A stretch of 8,826 nt of DNA from Bacteroidales bacterium UBA4318 (GTDB lineage: Bacteria; Bacteroidota; Bacteroidia; Bacteroidales; UBA932). The translations under genes were made by a program, and so were the position numbers. Below the pieces are notes generated by a model. It was given only the letters and a program-made list of their open reading frames with translations. It searched no databases and was not told where the DNA came from. Shown piece by piece: positions 1 through 7,198 of the stretch. The stretch's first letter is position 1; the number at the start of each line of letters is the position of its first letter. The stretch lies in contig DGUE01000115.1 in the NCBI GenBank assembly GCA_002393895.1, positions 1 to 8,826 of the forward strand. The letters are read 5' to 3'.

Positions 1-1
1 G

Positions 2-496
2 TGGGGCATACGCAAGATTCCCCGCGCCACCTGGAAGCGCTTTGGCTTCTACATCGGCCTTCTTCTCCTGCTGCCCTTCATCGTGATCATCTTCTGCTAT
101 GGTATAGCCCTCTATTCCAATGCGGTTTCGCTGATCGGGCTGAATGCCGAGCACCTTTCGCGCTTCGTCGGCTGGCTGCTGTTCTATGCGGTCGTGGTAT
201 TCACCTTGTCTGCCGCTTTCAAATACATCCCCGCCTGCGAAGTAAAATACAGGTATGCGCTGATGTCGTCGCTGTTCATCTCAGCTGTTTTCTGTGCATT
301 CCAGTACCTCTATCTGGAAACCCAGATGTTTGTGAGCCGCTTGAATGCTGTCTACGGTGTGATCGCGGCTATACCTCTCTTCCTGATTTGGCTGAATTAC
401 AGTTTCCAGATAATAATGTACGGCGCCCAGCTGACTTATGCCCTGCAGCATGTGGACGATTATAAACTCGATGAGTATAAATTGATTAAGAGATGA
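2..496 (+). CDS. YihY/BrkB family inner-membrane protein, C-terminal part (5' truncated by window edge)
   Basis: The frame is open from the window edge, so the 164 visible residues are the C-terminal part of a protein usually about 300 residues or longer; a GTG at 83 opens the same frame but lies inside a membrane segment and is not a credible start. Hydrophobic segments lie at about visible residues 17-37, 51-72, 83-103 and 112-142. The last contains the family hallmark: a Tyr-Gly-x-x-Ala-Ala-Ile-Pro-Leu-Phe-Leu-x-Trp-Leu run followed by Tyr-Gly-Ala-Gln-Leu. Most relatives have Glu in that Gly-Ala-Glu-Leu motif, whereas here it is Gln (visible residue 143). The family consists of polytopic inner-membrane proteins. 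It was once called ribonuclease BN by mistake and its function is not firmly established; a transport role is often suggested. The stop overlaps the relA/spoT start in an ATGA, which implies co-transcription. Family assignment is fairly sure, function is not. Confidence 0.85.
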   Translation, partial: WGIRKIPRATWKRFGFYIGLLLLLPFIVIIFCYGIALYSNAVSLIGLNAEHLSRFVGWLLFYAVVVFTLSAAFKYIPACEVKYRYALMSSLFISAVFCAFQYLYLETQMFVSRLNAVYGVIAAIPLFLIWLNYSFQIIMYGAQLTYALQHVDDYKLDEYKLIKR

Positions 497-2652
497 GCAG
501 CCTGTCGAAATTCACCATCAAGGATTATAATCTCATCCGAAAGGAATGGGACAAGCTCTATGCATCTGCATCGGAGCGTTGCCGCGATGAGGAGGAGCTT
601 TCCATAGTCAAGAAGGCCTTCGACTTTGCGAATCAGGCTCACAGGAATGTCCGTCGCCGTTCGGGCGAGCCATACATGCTCCATCCTATCCAGGTCGCGG
701 AGATAGTGATAGATGAAATCGGGCTTGGCTACAAGTCCATTTCAGCGGCCTTGCTCCACGATGTCGTGGAAGATACCAATTACACAATTGAGGATATACG
801 CAACCTGTTCGGAGACGATATAGCCCTGCTGGTGGACGGCCTTACGAAGATCAAGACTGTTCTGGACAATGAGGATCGCAAGCGGGGCCCCATGACTTCG
901 ACCGAAAGTATTGAGGCAGAGAATCTTAAGAGAATCCTGCTCACGCTTAACGACGATGTCCGAGTGGTGCTGATCAAACTTGCAGACCGCCTTCACAACT
1001 GCCGCACCATCGAGTTCATGCCGGAGCACAAGAGGGACAAGATACTCAGTGAGACCATGTTCATCTTCATCCCGCTTGCACACAGGCTTGGCCTTTATGG
1101 GGTGAAATCGGAGATGGAAAATATCTGGCTCAGATTCAAGGAGCCCGATGCCTATAAGGAGATATGCGAGCGCATCAGCCAGAATGTTGCCGAGCGTGAT
1201 GCTGAAATAGACGGGTTCATCAGACCCATAGAATCCGCACTCAAGCAGGCGGACCTCTCTTTCAATATCAAGAAGCGCATCAAGACCCCATATTCAATCT
1301 GGTTCAAGATGCGCACCAAGAAAGTGCCTTTCGAGCAGATATACGACCTTTATGCGGTACGCATTGTGTTCGACCAGTCCACTAACCCTGAAGCGGAACG
1401 CAGGCAGGCATATCTTATTTATTCCATCCTGATAGGGCTGTATACCTCGCAGCAGAGCCGCTTCCGGGACTGGATCACGTCGCCCAAAAGCAATGGTTAT
1501 GAGGCGCTGCATTGCACCCTGATGAGTCATTCCGGCTTCTGGGTAGAGGTGCAGATCCGTTCCAGGAGGATGGACGATATTGCAGAGAAGGGTATTGCTG
1601 CACACTGGTCCTACAAGAATAACGGCTACATCTCCGAGATTGACAGCGAGATGGACAAGTGGCTCAAGAAGGTGCAGGAGATACTGGTGAGCTCGGACGT
1701 GAATGCGCTGGAGCTGCTGGACATCATCCATAAGGATATGATAACCACCGATATAGTGGTTTTCACACCCAAGGGAGAGCAGCGCACCATTCAGTATGGG
1801 GCCACGGTTCTGGATTTCGCATACAACATCCACACCCACATAGGAAACAGGGCTATCGCTGCCAAGGTCAACATGAAGCTGGCTCCCCTGTCCCAGGTTC
1901 TCAAGGCCGGGGATCAGGTGGAGATTATCACAGCAGAAAGCGGCCATCCCAAAATCGAGTGGCTTCAATTCCTCCAGACAAGGCACGCCCGCAACCTTGT
2001 GATTGAGTATTTCCGCAAAGGGCGCCGGCCCCTGATAGAGAAGGGCAAGGAGATTTATTCAGAGAGGCTCACCGTCATGGGGGTTGAACGCAGCAGGGAG
2101 AATCTTAAGAAGATGCTCCGCCGGACCATGCTGAATGATGCCTCCGAGCTTTATTTCCGCGTTGCCCTGGGGCTGCTTGGCCCTGAGGTGTTCCGGGAGA
2201 CTTTCGCATCTGCCCGGCCTTCTTCCGGCCGCGGCGGATATGTCATTGCCTCCTGCTGCAATCCGATACCCGGAGATCCCGTAATCGGATTCCGTGCGGA
2301 AGACGGCACGGTGATTGTTCATAAAAAATCCTGTCCTGAAGTTGAGAAACTTGCCTTGGAATACGGCAGTTCCCGTTTTGTGGTCGTAGATGGTTTTGAT
2401 TCCGATTTTGAGGAATTCCCCGTGAGGCTGTCTATCCGCGGCATCGACAAGATAGGCCTGCTCAATAAAATCAGTCAGTTCGTTTCCCTGACCATGGAAA
2501 TCAACATCAGGGAGATACACCTGAGCGGCAAGGATGGCATAATGGACGGATACATTGATATGCTCGTGCACGACAAGAACAATCTCGAGGCGATGATCCG
2601 TGGATTGAGGTCGATTGACGGAGTGCAGGATGTAGTTAGAACGGATATGTAA
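493..2652 (+). CDS. RelA/SpoT family (p)ppGpp synthetase/hydrolase, bifunctional type
   Basis: A full-length (719 residues) long RelA/SpoT homologue that makes and degrades the alarmone (p)ppGpp. Domains in order: HD hydrolase (about 40-200) with His50, the His89-Asp90 pair, Glu93-Asp94 and Asn169 all present, so hydrolysis should be intact; synthetase (about 255-375) with the Arg-x-Lys-x-x-Tyr-Ser-Ile-Trp nucleotide loop at 262-270, Asp285, Tyr336 in a Ser-Asn-Gly-Tyr motif, and Glu352 in Glu-Val-Gln-Ile-Arg; TGS (about 417-480); the conserved Cys588-Cys589, His610, Cys614 zinc-finger-like region; and a C-terminal ACT domain (about 641-719). The motif that separates bifunctional Rel (RxKD) from synthetase-only RelA (ExDD) reads Arg323-Phe-Arg-Asp, the basic and therefore bifunctional class. 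The ATG at 493 is fixed by an in-frame TAA at 487-489 and overlaps the upstream stop. The choice between the names rel, relA and spoT is left open because Bacteroidota often carry more than one homologue. Confidence 0.97.
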   Translation: MSSLSKFTIKDYNLIRKEWDKLYASASERCRDEEELSIVKKAFDFANQAHRNVRRRSGEPYMLHPIQVAEIVIDEIGLGYKSISAALLHDVVEDTNYTIEDIRNLFGDDIALLVDGLTKIKTVLDNEDRKRGPMTSTESIEAENLKRILLTLNDDVRVVLIKLADRLHNCRTIEFMPEHKRDKILSETMFIFIPLAHRLGLYGVKSEMENIWLRFKEPDAYKEICERISQNVAERDAEIDGFIRPIESALKQADLSFNIKKRIKTPYSIWFKMRTKKVPFEQIYDLYAVRIVFDQSTNPEAERRQAYLIYSILIGLYTSQQSRFRDWITSPKSNGYEALHCTLMSHSGFWVEVQIRSRRMDDIAEKGIAAHWSYKNNGYISEIDSEMDKWLKKVQEILVSSDVNALELLDIIHKDMITTDIVVFTPKGEQRTIQYGATVLDFAYNIHTHIGNRAIAAKVNMKLAPLSQVLKAGDQVEIITAESGHPKIEWLQFLQTRHARNLVIEYFRKGRRPLIEKGKEIYSERLTVMGVERSRENLKKMLRRTMLNDASELYFRVALGLLGPEVFRETFASARPSSGRGGYVIASCCNPIPGDPVIGFRAEDGTVIVHKKSCPEVEKLALEYGSSRFVVVDGFDSDFEEFPVRLSIRGIDKIGLLNKISQFVSLTMEINIREIHLSGKDGIMDGYIDMLVHDKNNLEAMIRGLRSIDGVQDVVRTDM

Positions 2653-4439
2653 TGAAGAAATACATTCCCCTCATAATAGCCTTGTCGGCACTGCTCATAC
2701 CGGTGTTCATGCCTTCGTGTGCCAATACGACACAGGCACCTTCGGGTGGTGATAAAGACACCATCCCCCCCTACATCGTGGATATAAAGCCTCTGCCGGG
2801 CGCCACCAATTTCCCCTTGGAAAAGGGAAAGATACTCTTTGAATTCAACGAGTACGTGGTCATCAAGACAGCCTCCGACATCTTCCTCTCCCCTCCTCTG
2901 GAGAAGAGGCCAAAGTCCAGGATAGTCGGCAAGAAGCTGGAAATCACTTTTGAAGGGAAGCTGGAGCCGAATACAACATATACTCTTAACCTGAATGGCG
3001 CGTTGGCAGACAATAACGAAGGCAACAAGTTTCCCGGTTTCACTTACGTGTTTTCTACGGGAGACCAGATTGATTCCATGTTCGTGACCGGCACGGTGCT
3101 GGACTGCAACACCCTCTCTCCGATAAAGGGCGCCACCGTCCTTCTCTATAAAGACCATTCGGACTCGGCAGTCTTCCTCAAGCGTCCCTATGCCGCCGGA
3201 AAGACCGACGACTGGGGGTATTTCGTCTTGCCCTTCATCCAGGACACCCTGTACAGGATATACGCGATGCGTGATGCCTCCGGCGACAACATCTATAATC
3301 CCGACATGGACCGCATCGCTTTCATAGATTCTCTCATCCGGCCTGAATGGAAGGTGGTTGATACCCTACGCGAACTGCTCAAATACGATATGACCGATAC
3401 CCTCGGTTGCCAGGAAAGGCGGAGCCAGTACGAACTGAAGGTATTCCGCGAGCATCCGAGCAAGCAGTACATAGTAAACAAGGTCCGCACTTCTCCCCGC
3501 TCAGCCTATATCACCTTCATGGCTCCCGATGCATGGATAGATTCCCTATGGTTCGGAGGCTATCCGGCCGACAGGGTGATATCTCAGTTTAACTTACAGC
3601 AGGATAGCCTGGAGCTCTGGCTGAACGACAGGCGCCCCGCACCGGACACTATACATCTCTTTGTCAACTACAGGAAAACAGACAGCCTGGGGCTGATGAA
3701 ACCGGAACTGGAGCATATCAGGCTGGTGATGGATCCGGAGATCAAGAAGAACTACTCCAAGAGCCGCAGGAAGAACCTGAAGCACGAAGATACAATCTGC
3801 GTGTATACCCTGAAAGCAGAGCCCGAGAAGATAGAGACGGATGGTTTCGTGCTGGAGTTCAAGTACCCTATCGTGTATGAGAGTTTCGATTCGCTAAAGT
3901 TCAGGTACCTGAACCCTAAACAGAAAGAGTTTACGGGTGCAGTGACCGTAGAAATGGATTCCCTGAACCTGCGGCGCTACATCATACGTCCGAAGGTCAA
4001 GTTCCAGCCAGGGTATGAGTATTTCCTCAAGGTGCCTCACCGTTCCTTCAAGGACATTTATGGCTATTGGTGCGACAGCACCGAAGTGAAGGTTGCGCTG
4101 CCTACGGATGAGTCGCTCAGTTCTTTGGATGCCGGATTTGTGGGTGTCGACCGGAAGTATATCGTAGACCTTCTGGATGAAAAGCGCGCCAATGTGATAC
4201 GTTCCTATATCATCACCGAGGACTGCGTCCTGCATTTCCCCTATCTAAAGGCCGGAAAGTACTCAATACGGGTGGCAGACGATGGAAACGATAACTCGCT
4301 AGTCGACACCGGGGACCTTCTCCAGCACCGTCAGCCGGAGCCTGTCCGTTTCGTGAAATTCGGAGAGAGCGAGTATCTGGAGATAATTAAATCCGCTGAA
4401 GTCGAGCAGACTATCGATCTTGCCGAATTGTTTAAATGA
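2652..4439 (+). CDS. Ig-like-domain lipoprotein of unknown function
   Basis: 595 residues beginning with a lipoprotein signal: Lys2-Lys3, a hydrophobic core to about residue 20, then Met-Pro-Ser-Cys with the lipidated Cys23. No acidic residues follow directly, so it lacks a clear Bacteroidota surface-export signal and may face the periplasm. Residues 39-137 read as an SbsA/Big_5-type Ig-like domain (Pro-Pro start, Phe-Asn-Glu-Tyr, Leu-Glu-Pro-Asn-Thr-Thr-Tyr, ending Phe-Ser-Thr-Gly). Residues 144-227 resemble a carboxypeptidase-regulatory-like beta sandwich (Val-Thr-Gly-Thr-Val-Leu start, Ile-Lys-Gly-Ala-Thr-Val). Residues about 390-485 could be a second Ig-like fold, and the end (525-570) has a Gly-Lys-Tyr-x-Ile-Arg strand followed by an Asp-rich loop. 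This architecture recurs in Bacteroidota as an uncharacterised lipoprotein; no enzyme motif is visible. Its start codon shares one base with the upstream TAA, and its stop overlaps the next gene's ATG. A structural or binding role is inference. Confidence 0.9.
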   Translation: MKKYIPLIIALSALLIPVFMPSCANTTQAPSGGDKDTIPPYIVDIKPLPGATNFPLEKGKILFEFNEYVVIKTASDIFLSPPLEKRPKSRIVGKKLEITFEGKLEPNTTYTLNLNGALADNNEGNKFPGFTYVFSTGDQIDSMFVTGTVLDCNTLSPIKGATVLLYKDHSDSAVFLKRPYAAGKTDDWGYFVLPFIQDTLYRIYAMRDASGDNIYNPDMDRIAFIDSLIRPEWKVVDTLRELLKYDMTDTLGCQERRSQYELKVFREHPSKQYIVNKVRTSPRSAYITFMAPDAWIDSLWFGGYPADRVISQFNLQQDSLELWLNDRRPAPDTIHLFVNYRKTDSLGLMKPELEHIRLVMDPEIKKNYSKSRRKNLKHEDTICVYTLKAEPEKIETDGFVLEFKYPIVYESFDSLKFRYLNPKQKEFTGAVTVEMDSLNLRRYIIRPKVKFQPGYEYFLKVPHRSFKDIYGYWCDSTEVKVALPTDESLSSLDAGFVGVDRKYIVDLLDEKRANVIRSYIITEDCVLHFPYLKAGKYSIRVADDGNDNSLVDTGDLLQHRQPEPVRFVKFGESEYLEIIKSAEVEQTIDLAELFK

Positions 4440-5329
4440 TGAAGAAAAAAGTACTCCTCACGATTGCGCTGCTGTTCTCCGGTCTGTGCCTGTTCGCCCA
4501 GGAGGCCGGCACTTTTGCCGTTGAAGGGCCTCAGCCCAGTTCAGGGAATTTGCGTTATATTCAGGATACTACCGTCACTGTCGAGACATACTCCGATATC
4601 AACGACTACGACCTTATAGGAATCAATTGCGGCCTGACCTGGTCTCAGATGCAGTTCAATCCTCCGGTCAAGCAGGAATGGACCGTCAATCCCTTCTACG
4701 TTTCGCTTAACTATACCCACTACCTTAAAATGTTCGACTACATGCCGTTCTTCGGCTACCAGATCGGCATTGCATACGGGAAAGAAGGATACAAGTTCAA
4801 GGAGAACAAGGATACCGGCACAATATACTCTATCGAAGGTGCTACCGAGGCGGTGATGGATGTTATAGAAGTTCCTTTCCTGGCCCATTTCCACTATGAT
4901 GCCCTGCATTTCAAGATAATGGCCAATGCCGGCCTCTATGGCGGATACCGGCGCACCATTACACGAACAGGCCCCAAAGTGACTCCGGGGCTCGAAAATG
5001 CTTTCAAGGATACTGACCGTCGGCCGGATTACGGTCTTCAGGGTGGTGTAGGGATTGGTTTTATCTTCAGTCCCTGGGAATTCCATTTAAATGCCCTGAT
5101 GCGCTATTCATGGTCCAGTATCTACACGCCGGATTCTTCTCCGAGCATATATAATCAGTATTACTACCGTTTTGCTTATCCCCTGGACGTGAATGTAATG
5201 TTCGGAATCTATTATCAGCTTACCAAGCGTACGGGTCGCACCTCGAAGGACCTGAAGCGGCAGGCCAGGGATATCGTAATCAATGGTTGGGAACTTGAAC
5301 ATGGAAACACTGAAAGTAAAGATAGGTAA
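4436..5329 (+). CDS. Outer-membrane beta-barrel protein (PorT-like/OMP_b-brl type)
   Basis: 297 residues. A signal peptide spans residues 1-21 (Lys3-5, hydrophobic core, Leu-Phe-Ala before Gln22), the usual Bacteroidota Sec/SPI pattern. The mature part has alternating polar/aromatic strands with paired hairpins, for example around 60-72, 84-98, 105-120, 140-170, 200-227 and 242-262, as in the small outer-membrane barrels grouped with PorT. The last plausible strand ends near residue 262 (Phe-Gly-Ile-Tyr-Tyr-Gln-Leu), after which comes a basic, hydrophilic tail of 35 residues, unusual because many barrels end with their last aromatic strand. Two ATGs in tandem (4436, 4439) could both serve as start; the first overlaps the upstream stop as ATGA. 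The 3' end runs 47 bases into ispG. A specific ligand or role cannot be read from the sequence. Partnership with the preceding lipoprotein is inferred only from adjacency and overlap. Confidence 0.85.
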   Translation: MMKKKVLLTIALLFSGLCLFAQEAGTFAVEGPQPSSGNLRYIQDTTVTVETYSDINDYDLIGINCGLTWSQMQFNPPVKQEWTVNPFYVSLNYTHYLKMFDYMPFFGYQIGIAYGKEGYKFKENKDTGTIYSIEGATEAVMDVIEVPFLAHFHYDALHFKIMANAGLYGGYRRTITRTGPKVTPGLENAFKDTDRRPDYGLQGGVGIGFIFSPWEFHLNALMRYSWSSIYTPDSSPSIYNQYYYRFAYPLDVNVMFGIYYQLTKRTGRTSKDLKRQARDIVINGWELEHGNTESKDR

Positions 5330-6557
5330 GAGCCTGGTTATAGGCGAACCCGGGCATATTGTCGTGCAGACTATGTGCAATACCCACACGAATGATGTGG
5401 ATGCAACCGTATCGCAGTGCAAGGCTATGGCTGCCGCAGGTGCAGAACTGATCCGTATCACGGTCCCCGGCATGAAAGACGTGCCCTGCATCGCTGAGAT
5501 TAAGGACAGGCTGCGTTCTGAAGGCATCGACACCCCTTTGGTTGCGGATATCCATTTCTCTTCTGAAACCGCACTGGCAGTTGCCAGGGTGGTTGAGAAA
5601 GTCCGTATCAATCCCGGAAATTTCCATCCTGACCATGAGATAGCCAGGAAACGTTTTGCGGAGCTTATAGCTGTCTGCAAGGAGTATGGCACCGCGATAC
5701 GCATCGGGCTTAATCACGGGTCCCTTGGCAAGTATATTACAGATCTTTACGGCAACACTCCCCTGGCCATGGCAAAGGCCGCGATGGAGTGGCTTCAGAT
5801 GTGCGTGGATAACGATTTCTATCAGGTTGTAGTTTCACTCAAGTCCAGCAATACAATAGTGATGGTGGAAGCTTACCAGCTGCTCCATAAGATGATGCAG
5901 GAGGCCGGAGTGCTTTTTCCCATGCATTTGGGTGTAACTGAGGCTGGTAACGGGGACAGCGGCCGCATAAAGTCCTGTGTTGGAATAGCAAGCTTGCTAG
6001 AGCAAGGGATAGGCAATACCATTCGTGTGTCACTGACCGAAGATCCGCTTGCGGAAATACCGGTTGCATGCTTTCTCGCCGAACGCTATTCAGGCAAGGC
6101 CATCAGCATGCCGTCAGGCAGGGAGCGCACCATCCTGGCTGCTGCCTGCGATTATGGCCCGGACCTTCTTATGCATCGCAGGGACTCCCTTGAGCTGAAT
6201 ACTGGCCTTGGAGCAGAATTCGACACCTATCTTGCGGATGAGATTCTTCAGGCATCCCGCCGGCGTTTCTATAAGCCGGAGTATATTGCCTGTCCCGGTT
6301 GCGGACGCACAATGTACAATCTTCAGGATGCCTTCGAGAAGGTAAAGGCCCGCACAGCTCATCTGAAAGGAATGGTGATTGCTGTGATGGGGTGCATAGT
6401 CAACGGCCCCGGTGAGATGGCTGATGCCGACTGGGGATATGTGGGCGAAGGCAACGGCAAGGTGAGCATATACAAAAAGAATGTGCCCGTTTTGAGGCAC
6501 ATTCCTGAAGATGAAGCTCCGGATAAACTGCTGGAACTTATTGAATCTGAGCAATAA
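5283..6557 (+). CDS. ispG: IspG (GcpE), 4-hydroxy-3-methylbut-2-enyl diphosphate synthase, reduced long form
   Basis: IspG converts methylerythritol cyclodiphosphate to HMBPP in the MEP isoprenoid pathway using a [4Fe-4S] cluster. The N-terminal TIM barrel (about 10-260) carries Pro-Leu-Val-Ala-Asp-Ile-His-Phe at 85-92, Val-Arg-Ile-Asn-Pro-Gly-Asn at 107-113, Ile-Arg-Ile-Gly-Leu-Asn-His-Gly-Ser at 139-147 and His-Leu-Gly-Val-Thr-Glu-Ala-Gly at 215-222. The C-terminal domain has the cluster ligands Cys337, Cys340 and Cys371 plus Glu378 in Val-Asn-Gly-Pro-Gly-Glu. Wording such as Cys-Gly-Arg-Thr, Glu-Met-Ala-Asp-Ala-Asp and Ala-Glu-Ile-Pro-Val-Ala matches the Bacteroidota long form, which usually exceeds 600 residues, yet this protein has 424 (E. 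coli 372), so most of the extra middle domain seems to be missing. An in-frame TAA at 5277-5279 limits the start to 5283 or the ATG at 5301 (418 residues, Met-Glu-Thr-Leu-Lys); the latter is equally plausible. Either start lies inside the upstream barrel gene. Confidence 0.96.
   Translation: MVGNLNMETLKVKIGKSLVIGEPGHIVVQTMCNTHTNDVDATVSQCKAMAAAGAELIRITVPGMKDVPCIAEIKDRLRSEGIDTPLVADIHFSSETALAVARVVEKVRINPGNFHPDHEIARKRFAELIAVCKEYGTAIRIGLNHGSLGKYITDLYGNTPLAMAKAAMEWLQMCVDNDFYQVVVSLKSSNTIVMVEAYQLLHKMMQEAGVLFPMHLGVTEAGNGDSGRIKSCVGIASLLEQGIGNTIRVSLTEDPLAEIPVACFLAERYSGKAISMPSGRERTILAAACDYGPDLLMHRRDSLELNTGLGAEFDTYLADEILQASRRRFYKPEYIACPGCGRTMYNLQDAFEKVKARTAHLKGMVIAVMGCIVNGPGEMADADWGYVGEGNGKVSIYKKNVPVLRHIPEDEAPDKLLELIESEQ
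6063..6272 (+). other. Remnant of the IspG insert (A*) domain
   Basis: These bases encode IspG residues 261-330, between the end of the TIM barrel (Ala-Glu-Ile-Pro-Val-Ala) and the first cluster cysteines. In short IspG such as that of E. coli this link is only about 30 residues; in the long form of Bacteroidota and Chlamydiae it holds a domain of roughly 200 or more. Here about 70 residues remain, and the last third (Ile-Leu-Gln-Ala-Ser-Arg-Arg-Arg, 321-328) still resembles the end of the long-form insert. The reading frame is uninterrupted. That the shortness is a secondary loss is an inference from remembered family sequences. Confidence 0.55.
6538..6557. other. Tail-to-tail overlap of ispG and psd
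   Basis: The last 20 bases of ispG (stop TAA at 6555-6557) are also the last 20 bases of psd on the other strand (stop at 6540-6538). The two transcription units therefore have no spacer between them, and I see no strong hairpin with a T-run in either direction around the junction. Confidence 0.9.
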
Positions 6558-7197
6558 CAGTCTCGCAGGCAAGCACTTTGTCTCCGACTTTCACTTTTAT
6601 ATCGGCATCCAGGGGCAGGAAAAGGTCCATTCTGGAGCCGAATTTTATAATGCCGCACTGCTCTCCTGCCTTGACCTTCAACCCGGGTTTTGAGTAATTC
6701 ACTATCCTGCGTGCAAAGGTGCCTGCAAGCTGCTTGAAAAACACCTCTGAGCCAGATTCCGTGCGTATGCAGGAGCTGGCGTGCTCATTGTCTTCAGAGG
6801 CCTTGGGCTTGAATGCAAGAAGATGCTTCCCGGGATGATAGCGGTAATACACCACTTCCCCGCTGACCGGCCAGTAATTGGCATGGACGTCGAAGAAATC
6901 CATATAGACGCACACGCGCTTGCACTGGCGTTTCAGATACTCATGTTCGTAGAACTCATCCACAATGACCACCTTTCCGTCAGCTGCTGATGTGACGGTT
7001 TTATCGTTCCCTACGGGATTGCGTTTGGGAATTCGGAAGAAGTAAAGCTGCCAGATGCAGAACAACCAGGCAAAGCAGGTCAAAACCCATTTCAACCACA
7101 CTGTTCCAACCAGGAGATGGACTGCATAGATGAAGATGGCTGCAATGATGAATACAACAGCCAGGGTGCCATATGAGTTTTTGTCCAGTTTAAACAT
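6538..7197 (-). CDS. psd: Phosphatidylserine decarboxylase (pyruvoyl enzyme, short PSD-A-like form)
   Basis: 219 residues, decarboxylating phosphatidylserine to phosphatidylethanolamine at the inner membrane. Two hydrophobic segments (about 12-31 and 34-53) anchor the N-terminus. The catalytic part shows Ser-Ala-Ala-Asp-Gly-Lys (70-75), the conserved His106 in Asp-Val-His-Ala-Asn, Pro-Lys-Ala-Ser-Glu-Asp-Asn-Glu (131-138), Ala-Arg-Arg-Ile-Val (162-166) and Phe-Gly-Ser-Arg-Met-Asp (186-191). Self-cleavage between Gly187 and Ser188 should give the pyruvoyl group, as in family members with a Gly-Ser site. The motif around His106 is unusual, reading Met-Asp-Phe-Phe-Asp-Val-His-Ala-Asn-Tyr where many relatives have Met-Ser-Pro-x-Asn-Val-His-x-Asn-Arg/Trp. 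Length is normal for this form. The start lies one base past the cdsA stop (TGAGATG), so the two are probably translationally coupled. The phosphatidylserine synthase that would supply its substrate is not in the window. Confidence 0.93.
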   Translation of the reverse strand: MFKLDKNSYGTLAVVFIIAAIFIYAVHLLVGTVWLKWVLTCFAWLFCIWQLYFFRIPKRNPVGNDKTVTSAADGKVVIVDEFYEHEYLKRQCKRVCVYMDFFDVHANYWPVSGEVVYYRYHPGKHLLAFKPKASEDNEHASSCIRTESGSEVFFKQLAGTFARRIVNYSKPGLKVKAGEQCGIIKFGSRMDLFLPLDADIKVKVGDKVLACETVIAQIQ

Positions 7198-7198
7198 C

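Noticed and set aside
1..465. Plus-strand open frame 1 at the window start
   Set aside because: Frame 2 over the same bases gives a clear YihY/BrkB protein with membrane helices; frame 1 gives a Cys- and Arg-rich product without recognisable features.
1294..1986. Long open frame on the minus strand inside the rel gene (230 codons)
   Set aside because: It is antisense to the conserved synthetase and TGS regions, has no recognisable domain and reads as a low-quality mirror of the real gene.
2475..3158. Minus-strand open frame spanning the rel/lipoprotein junction
   Set aside because: It opposes the conserved ACT domain and the lipoprotein signal peptide, and its product resembles nothing I recognise.
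4436..4492. Possible lipoprotein signal in the barrel protein (Cys18)
   Set aside because: Cys18 is preceded by Leu, not a small residue, and a good signal peptidase I site (Leu-Phe-Ala before Gln22) lies just after it.
5283..5329. Frameshift joining the barrel gene to ispG
   Set aside because: Both proteins have complete and distinct ends; the overlap is explained by an ispG start just past an in-frame stop at 5277-5279, and a fusion of a secreted barrel to a cytosolic enzyme would make no sense.
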